From contig JAGTRS010000003.1 in the NCBI GenBank assembly GCA_018262195.1, positions 1 to 64,000 on the forward strand: a stretch of DNA of 64,000 bases, read 5' to 3'. The DNA comes from Pseudomonadota bacterium (GTDB lineage: Bacteria; Pseudomonadota; Gammaproteobacteria; Burkholderiales; Rhodocyclaceae). Position numbers and translations under genes: made by a program. Of the stretch, positions 1 to 9,180 are shown piece by piece (position 1 is the first letter of the stretch; each line of letters opens with the position of its first letter). The notes beneath the pieces were generated by a model. It worked only from the letters and a program-made list of their open reading frames with translations. It made no database searches and was not told the origin of the DNA.

Positions 1-568
1 TCAGGAAGGCGCGCAGGATCTTGTTGGTGGTGCGCGGATAGACGTAGTCGGTGCCGAGCAGCACGAAGCGCTTGGCTTCGCCGCCGTCCTTGGACATCAG
101 GTACTCGACGGCCGGGATGGCTTGCTGGTTGGGGGCGGCGCCGGTGTAGAAAACATTCTTCTCGAGTTCTTCACCTTCGTACTGGACCGGGTAGAAAAGC
201 AGGCCATTCAGTTCCTTGTAAACCGGCAGCACCGACTTGCGGGAAACCGAGGTCCAGCAGCCGAAAGTGACGGCAACCTTGTCCTTGGTCAGCAGCTGGC
301 GGGCCTTTTCAGCGAACAGCGGCCAGTTGGAAGCCGGGTCGACGACGACCGGTTCCAGCTTCTTGCCCATCACGCCGCCAGCCTTGTTGATTTCGTCGAT
401 GGTCATCAGCACGGTTTCCTTGAGCGCGGTCTCGGAAATGGCCATGGTGCCGGACAGTGAGTGCAGCACGCCGACCTTGATGGTGTCGGCGGCGTGGGCG
501 GCCATGCCGATGGACGACAGGGCGGCGGCGAGAACGGTTGCCTTGATGAAGTTGCGACGATTGCTCAT
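1..568 (-). CDS. urtA: Urea-type ABC transporter substrate-binding protein, partial (C-terminus beyond window)
   Basis: Periplasmic binding protein of a urea (UrtABCDE) or short-chain amide importer of the branched-chain amino acid transporter superfamily. Translation from ATG at 568 starts [16 protein letters not shown], a Tat/Sec-like signal ending near AHA, then [34 protein letters not shown] and [15 protein letters not shown], all hallmarks of the UrtA/FmdD family. A GAGGAG ribosome site lies just upstream (about 574-579, minus strand). Only about 189 residues are inside the window and the rest runs off the left edge. The permease-linked kinase and regulator at 2.4-6.7 kb may belong to the same nitrogen-source response (inference). 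The choice between urea and amide as substrate cannot be settled from this fragment. Confidence 0.85.
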   Translation of the reverse strand, partial: MSNRRNFIKATVLAAALSSIGMAAHAADTIKVGVLHSLSGTMAISETALKETVLMTIDEINKAGGVMGKKLEPVVVDPASNWPLFAEKARQLLTKDKVAVTFGCWTSVSRKSVLPVYKELNGLLFYPVQYEGEELEKNVFYTGAAPNQQAIPAVEYLMSKDGGEAKRFVLLGTDYVYPRTTNKILRAFL

Positions 569-589
569 GGAATCTCCTCGGAGGTTGGG

Positions 590-675
590 TAATCTGGTCT
601 GCGTTGTTGCAGTGCAGCGCCAGATTACGACCGGGGTTGCCCGGGAGAAATACGTTAGATTGCGTAGGGTACGCA
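590..675. promoter_or_regulatory. urtA/pgm divergent control region with two inverted repeats
   Basis: The 190-bp gap between urtA (minus) and pgm (plus) holds an 8-bp inverted repeat, TAATCTGG at 590-597 with CCAGATTA at 620-627, and a perfect 6-3-6 palindrome TGCGTA-GGG-TACGCA at 661-675. Either could be an operator or a leader hairpin. No convincing -24/-12 element was found. The role is inferred from position only. Confidence 0.35.
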
Positions 676-759
676 GCCCCCAGGTTTGCCAACGGGATTA
701 AAATCTTCGGTATGCCGTTTGCCCAAGAACATCACCTTTTTTCAGAAAAGAGATAAAGC

Positions 760-2397
760 ATGGCTCACCCCCTCGCTGGCCAGCCGGCCCCGCTTGCAAG
801 CCTGACCGACATTCCCGCGCTGCTTGCCGCTTACCACCAGCAGCCTGATATCAACGAACCCGGACAACGCGTCGCCTTCGGCACCAGTGGCCACCGGGGA
901 TGCGCCTTCAACGGCAGCTTCAACGAAGCGCACATTCTCGCCATCGCCCAGGCCGTGGCCGAATACCGCCTGCAGGCCGGTATTCGCGGCCCGCTCTTCC
1001 TCGGCATGGATACCCATGCGCTGTCCGCCCCGGCCCAGCAGAACGTCATCGAAGTGCTGGCCGCCAATGGCGTCCTGATCCATCTGCAGGAAAACCAGGG
1101 CTATACCCCGACGCCGGTCATTTCGCGCGCCATCCTGGTCCATAACGCCCAGCCGGCCGTCGAACGCGCCGACGGCATCGTCATCACGCCCTCGCATAAT
1201 CCACCGCAGGACGGGGGCATCAAGTACAACCCGCCGCACGGTGGCCCGGCCGATACCGACGTGACCGGCTGGATCGAGCAACGCGCCAATACGCTGATGG
1301 CCGATGGCAACCGGGGTGTCAAACGCCTGCCGTATGGACAGGCGCTGGCGGCGGCAACGACCCGGGTTGTCGACCTGATGAGCCCTTACATTGCTGAACT
1401 GGGCAGTGTCATCGACATGCAGGCCATTCGTCGGGCCAAGCTGAGGATAGGCGTCGATCCGATGGGTGGCGCGGCTGTGGCTTACTGGAAGCCGATTGCC
1501 GATCATTACGGGCTGGACATCACGGTGGTTAACCCCGCGGTCGATCCGACCTTCGGCTTCATGACCCTGGACCACGACGGCAAGATCCGCATGGATTGTT
1601 CCAGCCCCTATGCCATGGCCAGCCTGGTCGCCCTGAAGGATAAATTCGACATCGCCTGGGGCAACGACGCGGATGTGGACCGCCATGGCATCGTCACGCC
1701 CTCGCTCGGCCTGATGAACCCGAATCATTACCTGGCGGTGGCGATCAATTATCTGCTCGGTCATCGCCCGCAGTGGCCGCACAGTTCGGCGGTCGGCAAG
1801 ACGCTGGTGTCGAGCGGCCTGATTGATCGCGTGGTCAAGGGGCTGGGTCGCACGCTGCTGGAAGTGCCTGTCGGTTTCAAGTGGTTCTCGGCCGGCCTGC
1901 TCGATGGCAGCATCTGCTTTGGTGGGGAGGAAAGCGCCGGCGCCAGCTTCCTGCGCCGCGACGGGGCGGTGTGGACGACGGACAAGGACGGCATCATCCT
2001 CGGGCTGCTGGCGGCCGAGATCACCGCGGTGACCGGCCGGGATCCTGGATCGCACTACCTTGATCTTGCCTCTCGCTATGGCACGCCGTATTACCTGCGC
2101 ATCGACGCCGTGGCGACGCCCGCCCAGAAAGCAGCTTTCAAGCAACTGACCGGCGACCGGGTCAGCGCCGCAACGCTGGCCGGCGAGCCGATCACCGCCC
2201 GGCTGACGCGGGCGGCCGGCAACAATGCCGCGATCGGCGGGCTGAAGGTGACGACGGAGAACGGCTGGTTTGCCGCCCGTCCGTCAGGGACCGAGGATAT
2301 CTACAAGATCTACGCCGAAAGCTTCAAGAGCGAGGCGCACCTGCAGCAACTGGTGGCCGAGGCCGGCACCATCGTGACGGCCGCACTGGCGGCCTGA
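760..2397 (+). CDS. pgm: Phosphoglucomutase (alpha-D-glucose phosphate-specific)
   Basis: Cytosolic enzyme interconverting glucose-1-phosphate and glucose-6-phosphate, feeding glycogen and surface polysaccharide synthesis. The 545-aa length is normal for bacterial Pgm. Visible motifs are FGTSGHRG near residue 45, the phosphoserine loop TPSHNPP near 145, the metal loop [10 protein letters not shown] near 302, the sugar-binding GGEESAG near 388 and the phosphate-binding [15 protein letters not shown] near 507. It stands alone, diverging from urtA and convergent with the response regulator at 2430. Several long antisense and out-of-frame reading frames here are coding shadows. Confidence 0.96.
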   Translation: MAHPLAGQPAPLASLTDIPALLAAYHQQPDINEPGQRVAFGTSGHRGCAFNGSFNEAHILAIAQAVAEYRLQAGIRGPLFLGMDTHALSAPAQQNVIEVLAANGVLIHLQENQGYTPTPVISRAILVHNAQPAVERADGIVITPSHNPPQDGGIKYNPPHGGPADTDVTGWIEQRANTLMADGNRGVKRLPYGQALAAATTRVVDLMSPYIAELGSVIDMQAIRRAKLRIGVDPMGGAAVAYWKPIADHYGLDITVVNPAVDPTFGFMTLDHDGKIRMDCSSPYAMASLVALKDKFDIAWGNDADVDRHGIVTPSLGLMNPNHYLAVAINYLLGHRPQWPHSSAVGKTLVSSGLIDRVVKGLGRTLLEVPVGFKWFSAGLLDGSICFGGEESAGASFLRRDGAVWTTDKDGIILGLLAAEITAVTGRDPGSHYLDLASRYGTPYYLRIDAVATPAQKAAFKQLTGDRVSAATLAGEPITARLTRAAGNNAAIGGLKVTTENGWFAARPSGTEDIYKIYAESFKSEAHLQQLVAEAGTIVTAALAA

Positions 2398-2429
2398 AAC
2401 GGGTAAATGATGGCTGATCCGGGGCGCTT

Positions 2430-3356
2430 TCAGGCGCCGCGGATCTTGCTCATCGCCAGATTGGCGGCGGCGGTTCGCGTTTCGACGCCCAACTTCTCGA
2501 ACACATGCTCCAGATGTTTGTTGACCGTCCGTGGGCTGTTGCCGAGGATGTCGCCGATATCGTTGCTGGTTTTGCCCTGCACCACCCAATAGAGCACTTC
2601 GGCTTCGCGCTGGGTCAGCCGGAAGGCGGCAATCAGCGATTCGACCGCTGAGGCATCGTTTTCTTCGCGCAGCACGACCATCCATTCATCGTCGCCGGTC
2701 TGATCATGGAAGGAGGCGAGCAGACGCTTGTTGCCTTCGGCGATCAGCAGCGGTGCGGGTTCGCGGCCATCAGCCCGGGCGCGGAGCGCTGCGGCGATCC
2801 AGACGAGCAGTTCTTCGGGAGCGACGGTTTCCGGGTTGGCAAAATAGCTGTTCAGCAAGCCGCGGGCGAGCGGCGTCTGCCAGACAACCTTGCTGTCGGC
2901 AGCGCGCACGGCGACGGTGGCCTGACCGAAGGCATCGAGCGCGCTGCGCGCCTGCTTCATCTGGCGGGCGTTCATCATGTGGGCGGCAATGCGGGCCAGC
3001 ACCTCGGCCGGGCGGATCGGCTTGGTGACGTAGTCGGCACCACCGGCGGCAAAGGCGGCGACGACGTGCTCGGTTTCGGTCAGCCCGGTCATGAAGACGA
3101 TGGGAATGTGCTGGGTCGAGAAGTCTGCCTTCAGGCGGCGGGCGACTTCGAAACCGTCCATGCCCGGCATCAGCGCATCGAGCAGGATGACGTCGGGCAG
3201 GCTCTGGCGGGCGCGTTGCAGCGCCGCTTCGCCGTGCGTCGCGACGAGCACGGTGTAGCCGGCTTCATCGAGCGCATCGTGCAGCAGGGAGAGGTTTTCC
3301 GGCACATCGTCGACGATCAGGACGATGTCCGAGATGTTTCTATCAACGGGCGGCAT
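2430..3356 (-). CDS. Two-component response regulator, receiver plus LuxR-type HTH
   Basis: A 308-aa transcription factor. The N-terminal receiver (about 10-125) has the DD acidic pair (IVDDVPEN), the phospho-acceptor in LLDALMPGMDG and the conserved Lys in TKPIRP. A middle region of about 100 residues separates it from a LuxR/NarL-type helix-turn-helix (about 240-300: LTQREAEVLYWVVQGKTSNDIGDIL). Its start overlaps the end of the upstream hybrid kinase gene by 14 bp, so the two are translationally coupled and almost certainly cognate. Targets are unknown; the nearby urtA is a reasonable guess because of the permease-like sensor. Confidence 0.9.
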   Translation of the reverse strand: MPPVDRNISDIVLIVDDVPENLSLLHDALDEAGYTVLVATHGEAALQRARQSLPDVILLDALMPGMDGFEVARRLKADFSTQHIPIVFMTGLTETEHVVAAFAAGGADYVTKPIRPAEVLARIAAHMMNARQMKQARSALDAFGQATVAVRAADSKVVWQTPLARGLLNSYFANPETVAPEELLVWIAAALRARADGREPAPLLIAEGNKRLLASFHDQTGDDEWMVVLREENDASAVESLIAAFRLTQREAEVLYWVVQGKTSNDIGDILGNSPRTVNKHLEHVFEKLGVETRTAAANLAMSKIRGA

Positions 3357-6300
3357 CGCGCATTTTCCTGAGAATTTCCTTCATCGCGTCAAACTGGAAT
3401 TGTCGCGCAAGATCGCGCAGAACACGGACGAATTCACCATGGCGGGCATCGAGGCGTTCGATTTCGCCCAGCTTGTTGAGGATGCCGCGCAGGTAGCCGA
3501 GGGTGATCAGTTCGTCGAGGGCCGCGAGTTCGGTTTCGTCGGGTGGGAGCAAGGGCAATGGTTCGGCCGGGGCAGCCGGTGATGCAGCGGCAGGCGTGTC
3601 GGCGGTCACCCATTCGAGGCCGAGCTTCTTGCCCAGCCAGGCTAGCAGTTCATTGACCTTGAGCGGCTTGACGATGAAGTCGTCAGGCGTGATGCCGACA
3701 TCGTTGTCCAGGCCTTTGTCGAAGGCATTGGCCGAGAGGATGGCAATCTGCGCGTCATTCTGGCCCTGCTGGCGCAGGCGGCGGATGGTTTCCCAGCCGT
3801 CGATGCCGGGCATGCCGAGGTCCATGAAAATCAGGTGCGGTGCGAAGCGGGGCGCGGTCGCCAGGCATTCGTAGCCGCTGGCCGCCTGCTCGACGATGAA
3901 GCCAAGCGGTTCGAGCACGTTTTGCAACAAGTCGCGATCGACCTTCTCGTTATCGACCACCAGAATGCGCTGGCGTACGCCGATGTAGCCGATCCGGTTG
4001 AGTTTCGGCAGTTCCTTCGCGGCCTGTGCCGAATGCACCGAGGGCAGGAAGAGGCGGATGCGGAACAGGGTGCCGTCGCCAGGCGTGCTGGAGACCTGCA
4101 TTTCGCCGCCCATCAGGTCGGTGAGCATGCGGGCGATGGTCAGGCCGACACCGCTGCCCCCGGCCTGCACCGTGCTGCCGCGGGTGAAGGGCTCGAAGAT
4201 GCGCTCCAGGTCGGCGGTCGGGATGCCGGGGCCGGTGTCGCGGATTTCGAAGATGGCCATGTCGCGCCGGCATTCGACCTTGAAACTGACGCCGCCGCGC
4301 ACGGTGAATTTGACCGCGTTGCCGATGACGTTGATCAGTATCTGGCGCAGGCGTTTTTCGTCGGCGCGGACCACAGCCGGCAGTTCGCCGACCGGCTGGT
4401 AGTCGAAGGAAAGCCCCTTGTTGCGCGCCTGCAGTTCGAACATGCCGACGATCTGCTGCATCAGTTCGGGGAAATCCATCGCCTTGACGTCCAGCGTCAG
4501 CTTGCCGCCCTCGATGCGGGCGATGTCCAGCGTGCCCTCGATGACCGACAGCAGATGGTCGCCGGATTTCCGGATGACGCTGACCGCCTGTTTGCGGTTG
4601 GGCGGAATCTCCTCGTCGGCAGCGAGAATCTGCGCGTAGCCGAGGATGCTGTTGAGCGGTGTGCGCAGTTCGTGGCTGATCGCCGTGATGTAGCGGCTCT
4701 TGGCCTGGTTGGCCTGCTCGGCAACGATCCTGGCTTTTTGCAGGGCTTCGTCGGTGCGCTGGTGCGATTCGATTTCCTGGATCAGCAACTGGGTCTGGCG
4801 GTTCGATTCTTCCTGCGCGACGCGGCGGCTTTCCTGGGTCAGCACCATCCACCAGGCGATGACGCCGCTGAGCATCAGCAGCGCGGCAAAGGTCTTGATG
4901 AAGCTGTCCTGCAGCCTGGCGACCACTGCCGGGTCCGGGCTGCCGAGGGCGAGCAGTTCGTGGGTATAGAGAACGCCGAGGATCAGCGCCAGGATGGGTA
5001 CGATGCCGGTCATCAACAGCAGGTAGTGACCGAGGCCAGTGTCGAGGTAGGGCAGCGCCGGCTTGGGCAGGATGCGGCGCAGCACGGCATTCCACTGCGC
5101 GCCAAGGTGGGCCTGCGGTTTGCACTGGTCATGGCAGCGGGCGTCGAGCGAACAGCACAGCGAGCAGATCGGCCCCTCGTAGGCCGGGCAGTGGGCCATG
5201 TCTTCGGCTTCGTACTCGCGTTCGCAAATCGCGCAGGTGGTTGCGTGGGCGGATGCGGCTTCATTCGGGCGGACCAGGTAGTAGCGACCTTGCGTGATCC
5301 AGGCGATCAGCGGCGAAACGATGAAAGCAGCGGTCAGGGCGACGAAGGGGGCATAGGGTTGCAGGGCATCGCCGAATACGCCGACGAAGGTGCAGATCGA
5401 CAGCGCCGAGGCGATGGCCATGGCGCCGACGCCGACCGGGTTGATGTCGTAGAGGTGGCTGCGCTTGAACTCGATGCCCTTGGGCGAGAAGCCAAGAGGC
5501 TTGTTGATGACGAGGTCGGCCACCACCGCCGCCATCCACGAAATGGCGATGTTCGAATACAGCCCGAGGACTTGTCCAAGCGCCTGAAAGACGTCCAGTT
5601 CCATCAGCAGCAAGGCGATCAGCGTGTTGAAGACGACCCAGACGACGCGGCCGGGGTGGCTGTGCGTCAGGCGTGCGAAGAAGTTGGACCAGGCCAGCGA
5701 CCCGGCGTAGGCATTGGTGACGTTGATCTTGAGCTGCGAAATGATCACGAACAGCGCCGTCGCGGCAATGGCCAGCGTCGTGTTGTCGAAGACGTGCGAA
5801 AAGCCGATCAGGTACATCTGGTTCGGATCGACTGCCTTGTCGGCGGAAATGCCGTTGCGCAGCACCAGCCAGGCGAGCAGGGCACCACCGAGCATTTTCA
5901 GGATGCCGGGCACCACCCAGCCGGGGCCGCCGATGATGACGCCGAACCACCAGCGGCGGGCGGTGGCCGGGGTCTTTTCCGGCATGAAGCGCAGGTAATC
6001 GACCTGCTCGGCCATTTGCGTGACCAGGGCGATGCCGACGGTCAGGGCAGCACCAAACAGATGCGGGTTAAAACCGGCATCGCCACCCCGTTCGCCGCCG
6101 TATTGCCACAGTCCGGCCAGCGCCTGCGGCTCCTCGATGAACAGGAAGGCGTAGGGAAGGATCAGCAGGAAGATCCACAGCGGCTGCGTCCATGCCTGCA
6201 GCCGGCTGATCGCCGTCACGCCGTGGGTGACCAGCGGGATGACCACCAGCGCGCAGATCAGGTAGCCCCAGGCCGGCGGTATCTTGAAGGCCAGTTCCAG

Positions 6301-6738
6301 CGCGTAGGCCATGATCGCCGCTTCGAGGGCAAAGAAGATGAAGGTGAAACTGGCGTAGATCAGCGAGGTGATCGTCGAGCCGATATAGCCGAAACCGGCG
6401 CCGCGGGTCAGCAGGTCCATGTCCAGCCCGTGTCGCGCCGCCATGACGCTGATCGGCAGGCCGAGCAGGAAGATGATCAGGCCGGTGGCAAGAATGGCCC
6501 AGAAAGCGTTGAGGAAGCCGGCCTGGACCAGCATCGTCGCGCCGACGGCTTCGAGCACCAGGAAGGAGGCGGCGCCAAAGGCCGTATTGGCAACGCGCAT
6601 TTCCGACCATTTGCGGAAACTGCGCGGTGTGAAGCGCAGGGCGTAGTCTTCGAGCGTTTCGTTGGCGACCCAGGTGTTGTAGTCGCGGCGAATCTTTACT
6701 ACTTGTTGTGTGGCTGGCTTGGGGGGCGCGAGGTTCAT
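3343..6738 (-). CDS. NCS1-type permease / hybrid histidine kinase fusion
   Basis: An 1131-aa inner-membrane sensor. Residues about 30-490 form a multi-spanning nucleobase-cation-symporter-1 (cytosine/purine permease-like) domain. Next comes a Cys-rich segment near 500-540 (CAIC, CSLCC, CHDQC) that looks like a metal-binding ribbon, two further membrane segments (about 575-640), a coiled coil, HisKA with phospho-His in ISHELRTPLNS near 686, HATPase (DTGPGIP, GSGVGLTI) and a C-terminal receiver (ILVVDN near 924, FMDLGMPGIDG near 971) with an 80-residue tail. This resembles transporter-linked kinases such as CbrA, in which a permease domain senses the substrate. It is coupled to the regulator at 2430. 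The ligand is unknown; a urea, amide or pyrimidine-type nitrogen source is plausible. Confidence 0.9.
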   Translation of the reverse strand: MNLAPPKPATQQVVKIRRDYNTWVANETLEDYALRFTPRSFRKWSEMRVANTAFGAASFLVLEAVGATMLVQAGFLNAFWAILATGLIIFLLGLPISVMAARHGLDMDLLTRGAGFGYIGSTITSLIYASFTFIFFALEAAIMAYALELAFKIPPAWGYLICALVVIPLVTHGVTAISRLQAWTQPLWIFLLILPYAFLFIEEPQALAGLWQYGGERGGDAGFNPHLFGAALTVGIALVTQMAEQVDYLRFMPEKTPATARRWWFGVIIGGPGWVVPGILKMLGGALLAWLVLRNGISADKAVDPNQMYLIGFSHVFDNTTLAIAATALFVIISQLKINVTNAYAGSLAWSNFFARLTHSHPGRVVWVVFNTLIALLLMELDVFQALGQVLGLYSNIAISWMAAVVADLVINKPLGFSPKGIEFKRSHLYDINPVGVGAMAIASALSICTFVGVFGDALQPYAPFVALTAAFIVSPLIAWITQGRYYLVRPNEAASAHATTCAICEREYEAEDMAHCPAYEGPICSLCCSLDARCHDQCKPQAHLGAQWNAVLRRILPKPALPYLDTGLGHYLLLMTGIVPILALILGVLYTHELLALGSPDPAVVARLQDSFIKTFAALLMLSGVIAWWMVLTQESRRVAQEESNRQTQLLIQEIESHQRTDEALQKARIVAEQANQAKSRYITAISHELRTPLNSILGYAQILAADEEIPPNRKQAVSVIRKSGDHLLSVIEGTLDIARIEGGKLTLDVKAMDFPELMQQIVGMFELQARNKGLSFDYQPVGELPAVVRADEKRLRQILINVIGNAVKFTVRGGVSFKVECRRDMAIFEIRDTGPGIPTADLERIFEPFTRGSTVQAGGSGVGLTIARMLTDLMGGEMQVSSTPGDGTLFRIRLFLPSVHSAQAAKELPKLNRIGYIGVRQRILVVDNEKVDRDLLQNVLEPLGFIVEQAASGYECLATAPRFAPHLIFMDLGMPGIDGWETIRRLRQQGQNDAQIAILSANAFDKGLDNDVGITPDDFIVKPLKVNELLAWLGKKLGLEWVTADTPAAASPAAPAEPLPLLPPDETELAALDELITLGYLRGILNKLGEIERLDARHGEFVRVLRDLARQFQFDAMKEILRKMRDAAR

Positions 6739-6866
6739 CGGGAAATTAAAACACGATTCCCCTGATATGCGTTTTGCCGGCGCAACATTGTTGATCCCGC
6801 GGCACTCGCGGCAAGCGGGATTTCAATTGCTCCGTTATCGACAAAGCGCCAGACGCGGCCAGCCGC

Positions 6867-7847
6867 TCACATCGGAGCGGTCTGTTGGCTGGAAACCGAT
6901 TCGCCCAGCGCCAGCAGGGCGGCGGCCTGTGCCGAACATTGGGCAGAGATGTTCTCGTCGAGGGTTTTCAGCCAGCGCCGTGGAATGCTCACCGTGCCGT
7001 AACGGGCACCGGCCAGCATGCCGGCGATGGCACCGGTGGTGTCGGCATCACCGCCACGATTGACGACGTCGAGCAGGCAATCCTCGAAGGTTTCGGTGGC
7101 GAAGAAGGATTGCAGCACGGCCTGCATGGTATCGACGACGAAACCGCTCGGATTTTCACGGCGCTTCTTGTCGTAGGCAAAGACCGGGTAGTCGCTGACC
7201 AGTTTGAAGGCCCGTTCGCGTTCGACCTCGATGGGGTCGCGACCGGCCAGAAAGTCCTGCACCATGAAGGCCAGTGTCTCGCATGCGGCATCGGACAGGG
7301 CGTTGTGATGGGTGACATGGGCCTGGGCACGGCAGGCACTGACGGTCAGTTCCGGTGGCTTGCCTTGGCAGGCCAGGGCGACAGGCAGGATGCGCATGGC
7401 AGCGCCGTTGCCGGCATCGTGTTCGGAGGCGGCGGCTTCCGGATTGCCGGTCTTGCGAAAGGAAATCAGGTTGCGGCGGACGGTGTTGCCGATGTCGACC
7501 GGCTTGGCGCGCATCCAGGCATCGAAGGCTTCGGCCGCTGCCTTGGCGTCGACCCCGCCACTGGCCAGGATGGATTCGCCGAGGGCCAGCGACATCGTGG
7601 TGTCGTCGGTAACCTGGCCGGCCTTCAGGCGCAACCAGCCTCCGCCAGTGATCTCGGTATGGATGCCGACCTGATGGCGGATTTCATTGGGCGTCAGGAA
7701 TTCGACGGTGGCGCCCAGCGCATCGCCAATCGCCAGGCCAAGATAGGCCGCCGCTGCTCTGTCCTGCAGCGGTGAAACCCATGGCGGGGGAGCGGCGCGC
7801 CGGCGTATCGGCGCGGTCTTGGCGATCAGTTCTCCGGTCCAAAACAT
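6867..7847 (-). CDS. draG: ADP-ribosyl-[dinitrogen reductase] glycohydrolase
   Basis: Removes ADP-ribose from the nitrogenase Fe protein and so reactivates it after ammonium or energy switch-off. The 326-aa protein carries the ADP-ribosylglycohydrolase metal motifs: LGLAIGDALGATVEF near 37, QVTDDTTMSLALG near 80 and RGGDADTTGAIAGMLAG near 268. It is the last gene of the leftward nifB operon and overlaps the nifQ end by 22 bp. The N-terminal 25 residues are poorly conserved-looking, so an internal start is possible. No DraT partner is seen in the window. Confidence 0.9.
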   Translation of the reverse strand: MFWTGELIAKTAPIRRRAAPPPWVSPLQDRAAAAYLGLAIGDALGATVEFLTPNEIRHQVGIHTEITGGGWLRLKAGQVTDDTTMSLALGESILASGGVDAKAAAEAFDAWMRAKPVDIGNTVRRNLISFRKTGNPEAAASEHDAGNGAAMRILPVALACQGKPPELTVSACRAQAHVTHHNALSDAACETLAFMVQDFLAGRDPIEVERERAFKLVSDYPVFAYDKKRRENPSGFVVDTMQAVLQSFFATETFEDCLLDVVNRGGDADTTGAIAGMLAGARYGTVSIPRRWLKTLDENISAQCSAQAAALLALGESVSSQQTAPM

Positions 7848-8398
7848 TTGGCGTAATCCTTGCAGACCCCGCAGGACGGGGCGGGGCAGACATAAATGCC
7901 TTCACGCGAGCAGAACTGACGGTAGAGGAATTTCTTCCACTTCATGTCGCCGGTGTTGGCACGGGCAAGTTCGGGAAAGTTGACCCACATCAGCTTGCTG
8001 AGCTCTTCGCGACTGGCAAGACCGAGGTCCTGCCAGAGATGGTCGCGGCCGACACAGGCGGTGGCAACGATATTGGCCATCAGCAATTCGCTGGGCGATT
8101 TGCGGGCGCGGTGGTCGAGCAGCAGCTTTTGCAGATCCTCCCATTCGGGGATTGATTCGATTTCCCGGGCGGTCGGCGTTGCTCCGCTGCCGGGAAAGTA
8201 GGCTTCGCGCAGATAGCGGTAGGCCGCCGGGCCGAGGCCGAGGTGCGGCGGCAGACAGCCGCTGCCACTGGCCTGGCCGGCAATCAGGCTGGCCAGCAGT
8301 GGACGGTTCGGATCGAGCGCCGCCGAGCCGACCGCTGGCGCAGCCAGCAGTTCGGCCAGCAGCAATGGCCGCAGGGGCAGACGATCCGGACCGTTCAT
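7826..8398 (-). CDS. nifQ: NifQ, molybdenum donor for FeMo-co synthesis
   Basis: NifQ carries an Fe-S/Mo cluster and supplies molybdenum to NifEN/NifH during FeMo-cofactor assembly. The 190-aa length fits the family. The diagnostic C-terminal C-x4-C-x2-C-x5-C motif is present (CPAPSCGVCKDYAKC, about residues 171-185). A conserved central part reads HLWQDLGLASREELSKLM, and KWKKFLYRQFC precedes the motif. It lies between feSII and draG in the nifB operon and overlaps draG. Confidence 0.93.
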   Translation of the reverse strand: MNGPDRLPLRPLLLAELLAAPAVGSAALDPNRPLLASLIAGQASGSGCLPPHLGLGPAAYRYLREAYFPGSGATPTAREIESIPEWEDLQKLLLDHRARKSPSELLMANIVATACVGRDHLWQDLGLASREELSKLMWVNFPELARANTGDMKWKKFLYRQFCSREGIYVCPAPSCGVCKDYAKCFGPEN

Positions 8399-8422
8399 GG
8401 CATGTGCCTTGTTTGCTCGGGC

Positions 8423-8785
8423 TTATTTGCTGGGATATTCGACCAGGATGTCCTCGTCGCGGACGATCATCTGGCAGGCGAGGCGCCACTGGGTCGGCGG
8501 GATGTCATCGACGTACATCTGGTCGATCTGGGCCTTGGTGATGTGGCCGAGTTCGAGCAGGGCAGCGACTTCGCGGACGTTGAGCGGGCCACCCATCGGG
8601 GCGCGCTTGCCGTCGACGGAAGAGACCTTGACCAGACAGGTGCCGCAGTTGCCTTCCTGGCAGCCGAAGTCGATCGGGATGTGATGTTCCTTGGCCAGCG
8701 CGAGGATGGTCTGGGTATGGCTGCCGGCGACGGCGTAGACCGTCTTGTCCTTGTGCATGGGGCTGGTGAAAGTGATGAGGGCCAT
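8423..8785 (-). CDS. 2Fe-2S ferredoxin, Shethna protein II (FeSII) type
   Basis: A 120-aa plant-type [2Fe-2S] ferredoxin with cluster ligands in CQEGNCGTC and a distal Cys in RLACQ. Beyond the core it has the features recalled for Azotobacter FeSII: an FTSP start, AVAG, a roughly 30-residue insert with charged helices (ITKAQIDQMYVDD) and the end LACQMIVRDEDILVE. In Azotobacter, FeSII binds oxidised nitrogenase into an oxygen-tolerant complex. The same protective role is inferred here from similarity and from placement among nif genes and a flavodiiron protein. Confidence 0.82.
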   Translation of the reverse strand: MALITFTSPMHKDKTVYAVAGSHTQTILALAKEHHIPIDFGCQEGNCGTCLVKVSSVDGKRAPMGGPLNVREVAALLELGHITKAQIDQMYVDDIPPTQWRLACQMIVRDEDILVEYPSK

Positions 8786-8874
8786 TTTTTAAGTTCTCCT
8801 GGAGAGCGGGTTGATTTGAATTTCTCTGTTGTGGTTGGGTGATTGCTTTTAATCTTGTTGGTTGCTGCCGACGT

Positions 8875-9162
8875 TCAGGCCGGCTTGACGACGATTTCGC
8901 CGCCAATGATCTGTGCCTGGCAGGCCAGGCGGTGGCCGCGTGGGGCCATGTTGTCCTTGAGTACCTGGTCCTCCAGGATGCTCGGCGGCGCGAGGTTTTC
9001 GCCGCCCGAGATGACCTTGGTCAGACAGGTGCAGCATTCGCCTTCACGGCAGCCATAAGTGATGCCGGCGCCGACTTTTTCGGAAACTTCGATCAGCCGG
9101 GTGCCGGCCGGTACGGTGACCGAGACCCCGATATCCTGAAAAGTGACTTTGGCTTTTGGCAT
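8875..9162 (-). CDS. 2Fe-2S ferredoxin (plant type)
   Basis: A 95-aa electron carrier with cluster ligands in CREGECCTC (about residues 37-45) and a fourth Cys in RLACQ (about 79). It lacks the insert seen in its FeSII-like neighbour downstream, so the two ferredoxins are not redundant copies. It sits between fprA and the FeSII gene in the nifB operon. Possible partners are nitrogenase-directed reductases or the flavodiiron protein next to it; the sequence does not decide. Confidence 0.88.
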   Translation of the reverse strand: MPKAKVTFQDIGVSVTVPAGTRLIEVSEKVGAGITYGCREGECCTCLTKVISGGENLAPPSILEDQVLKDNMAPRGHRLACQAQIIGGEIVVKPA

Positions 9163-9180
9163 TGTTTTTCCCCCTGGTTG

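Noticed and set aside
742..2145. Long minus-strand frame across pgm
   Set aside because: Fully antisense to a gene with all Pgm motifs; no ribosome site or domain.
3835..6765. A 976-codon open frame on the plus strand opposite the hybrid kinase
   Set aside because: Its translation is biased to Asp/Arg/Gly/His with no family motif. It is the antisense shadow of a clear 1131-aa gene in GC-rich DNA.
6794..6821. ATCCCGC/GCGGGAT hairpin after draG as a terminator
   Set aside because: It lacks a T-run on either strand, so rho-independent termination is not supported.
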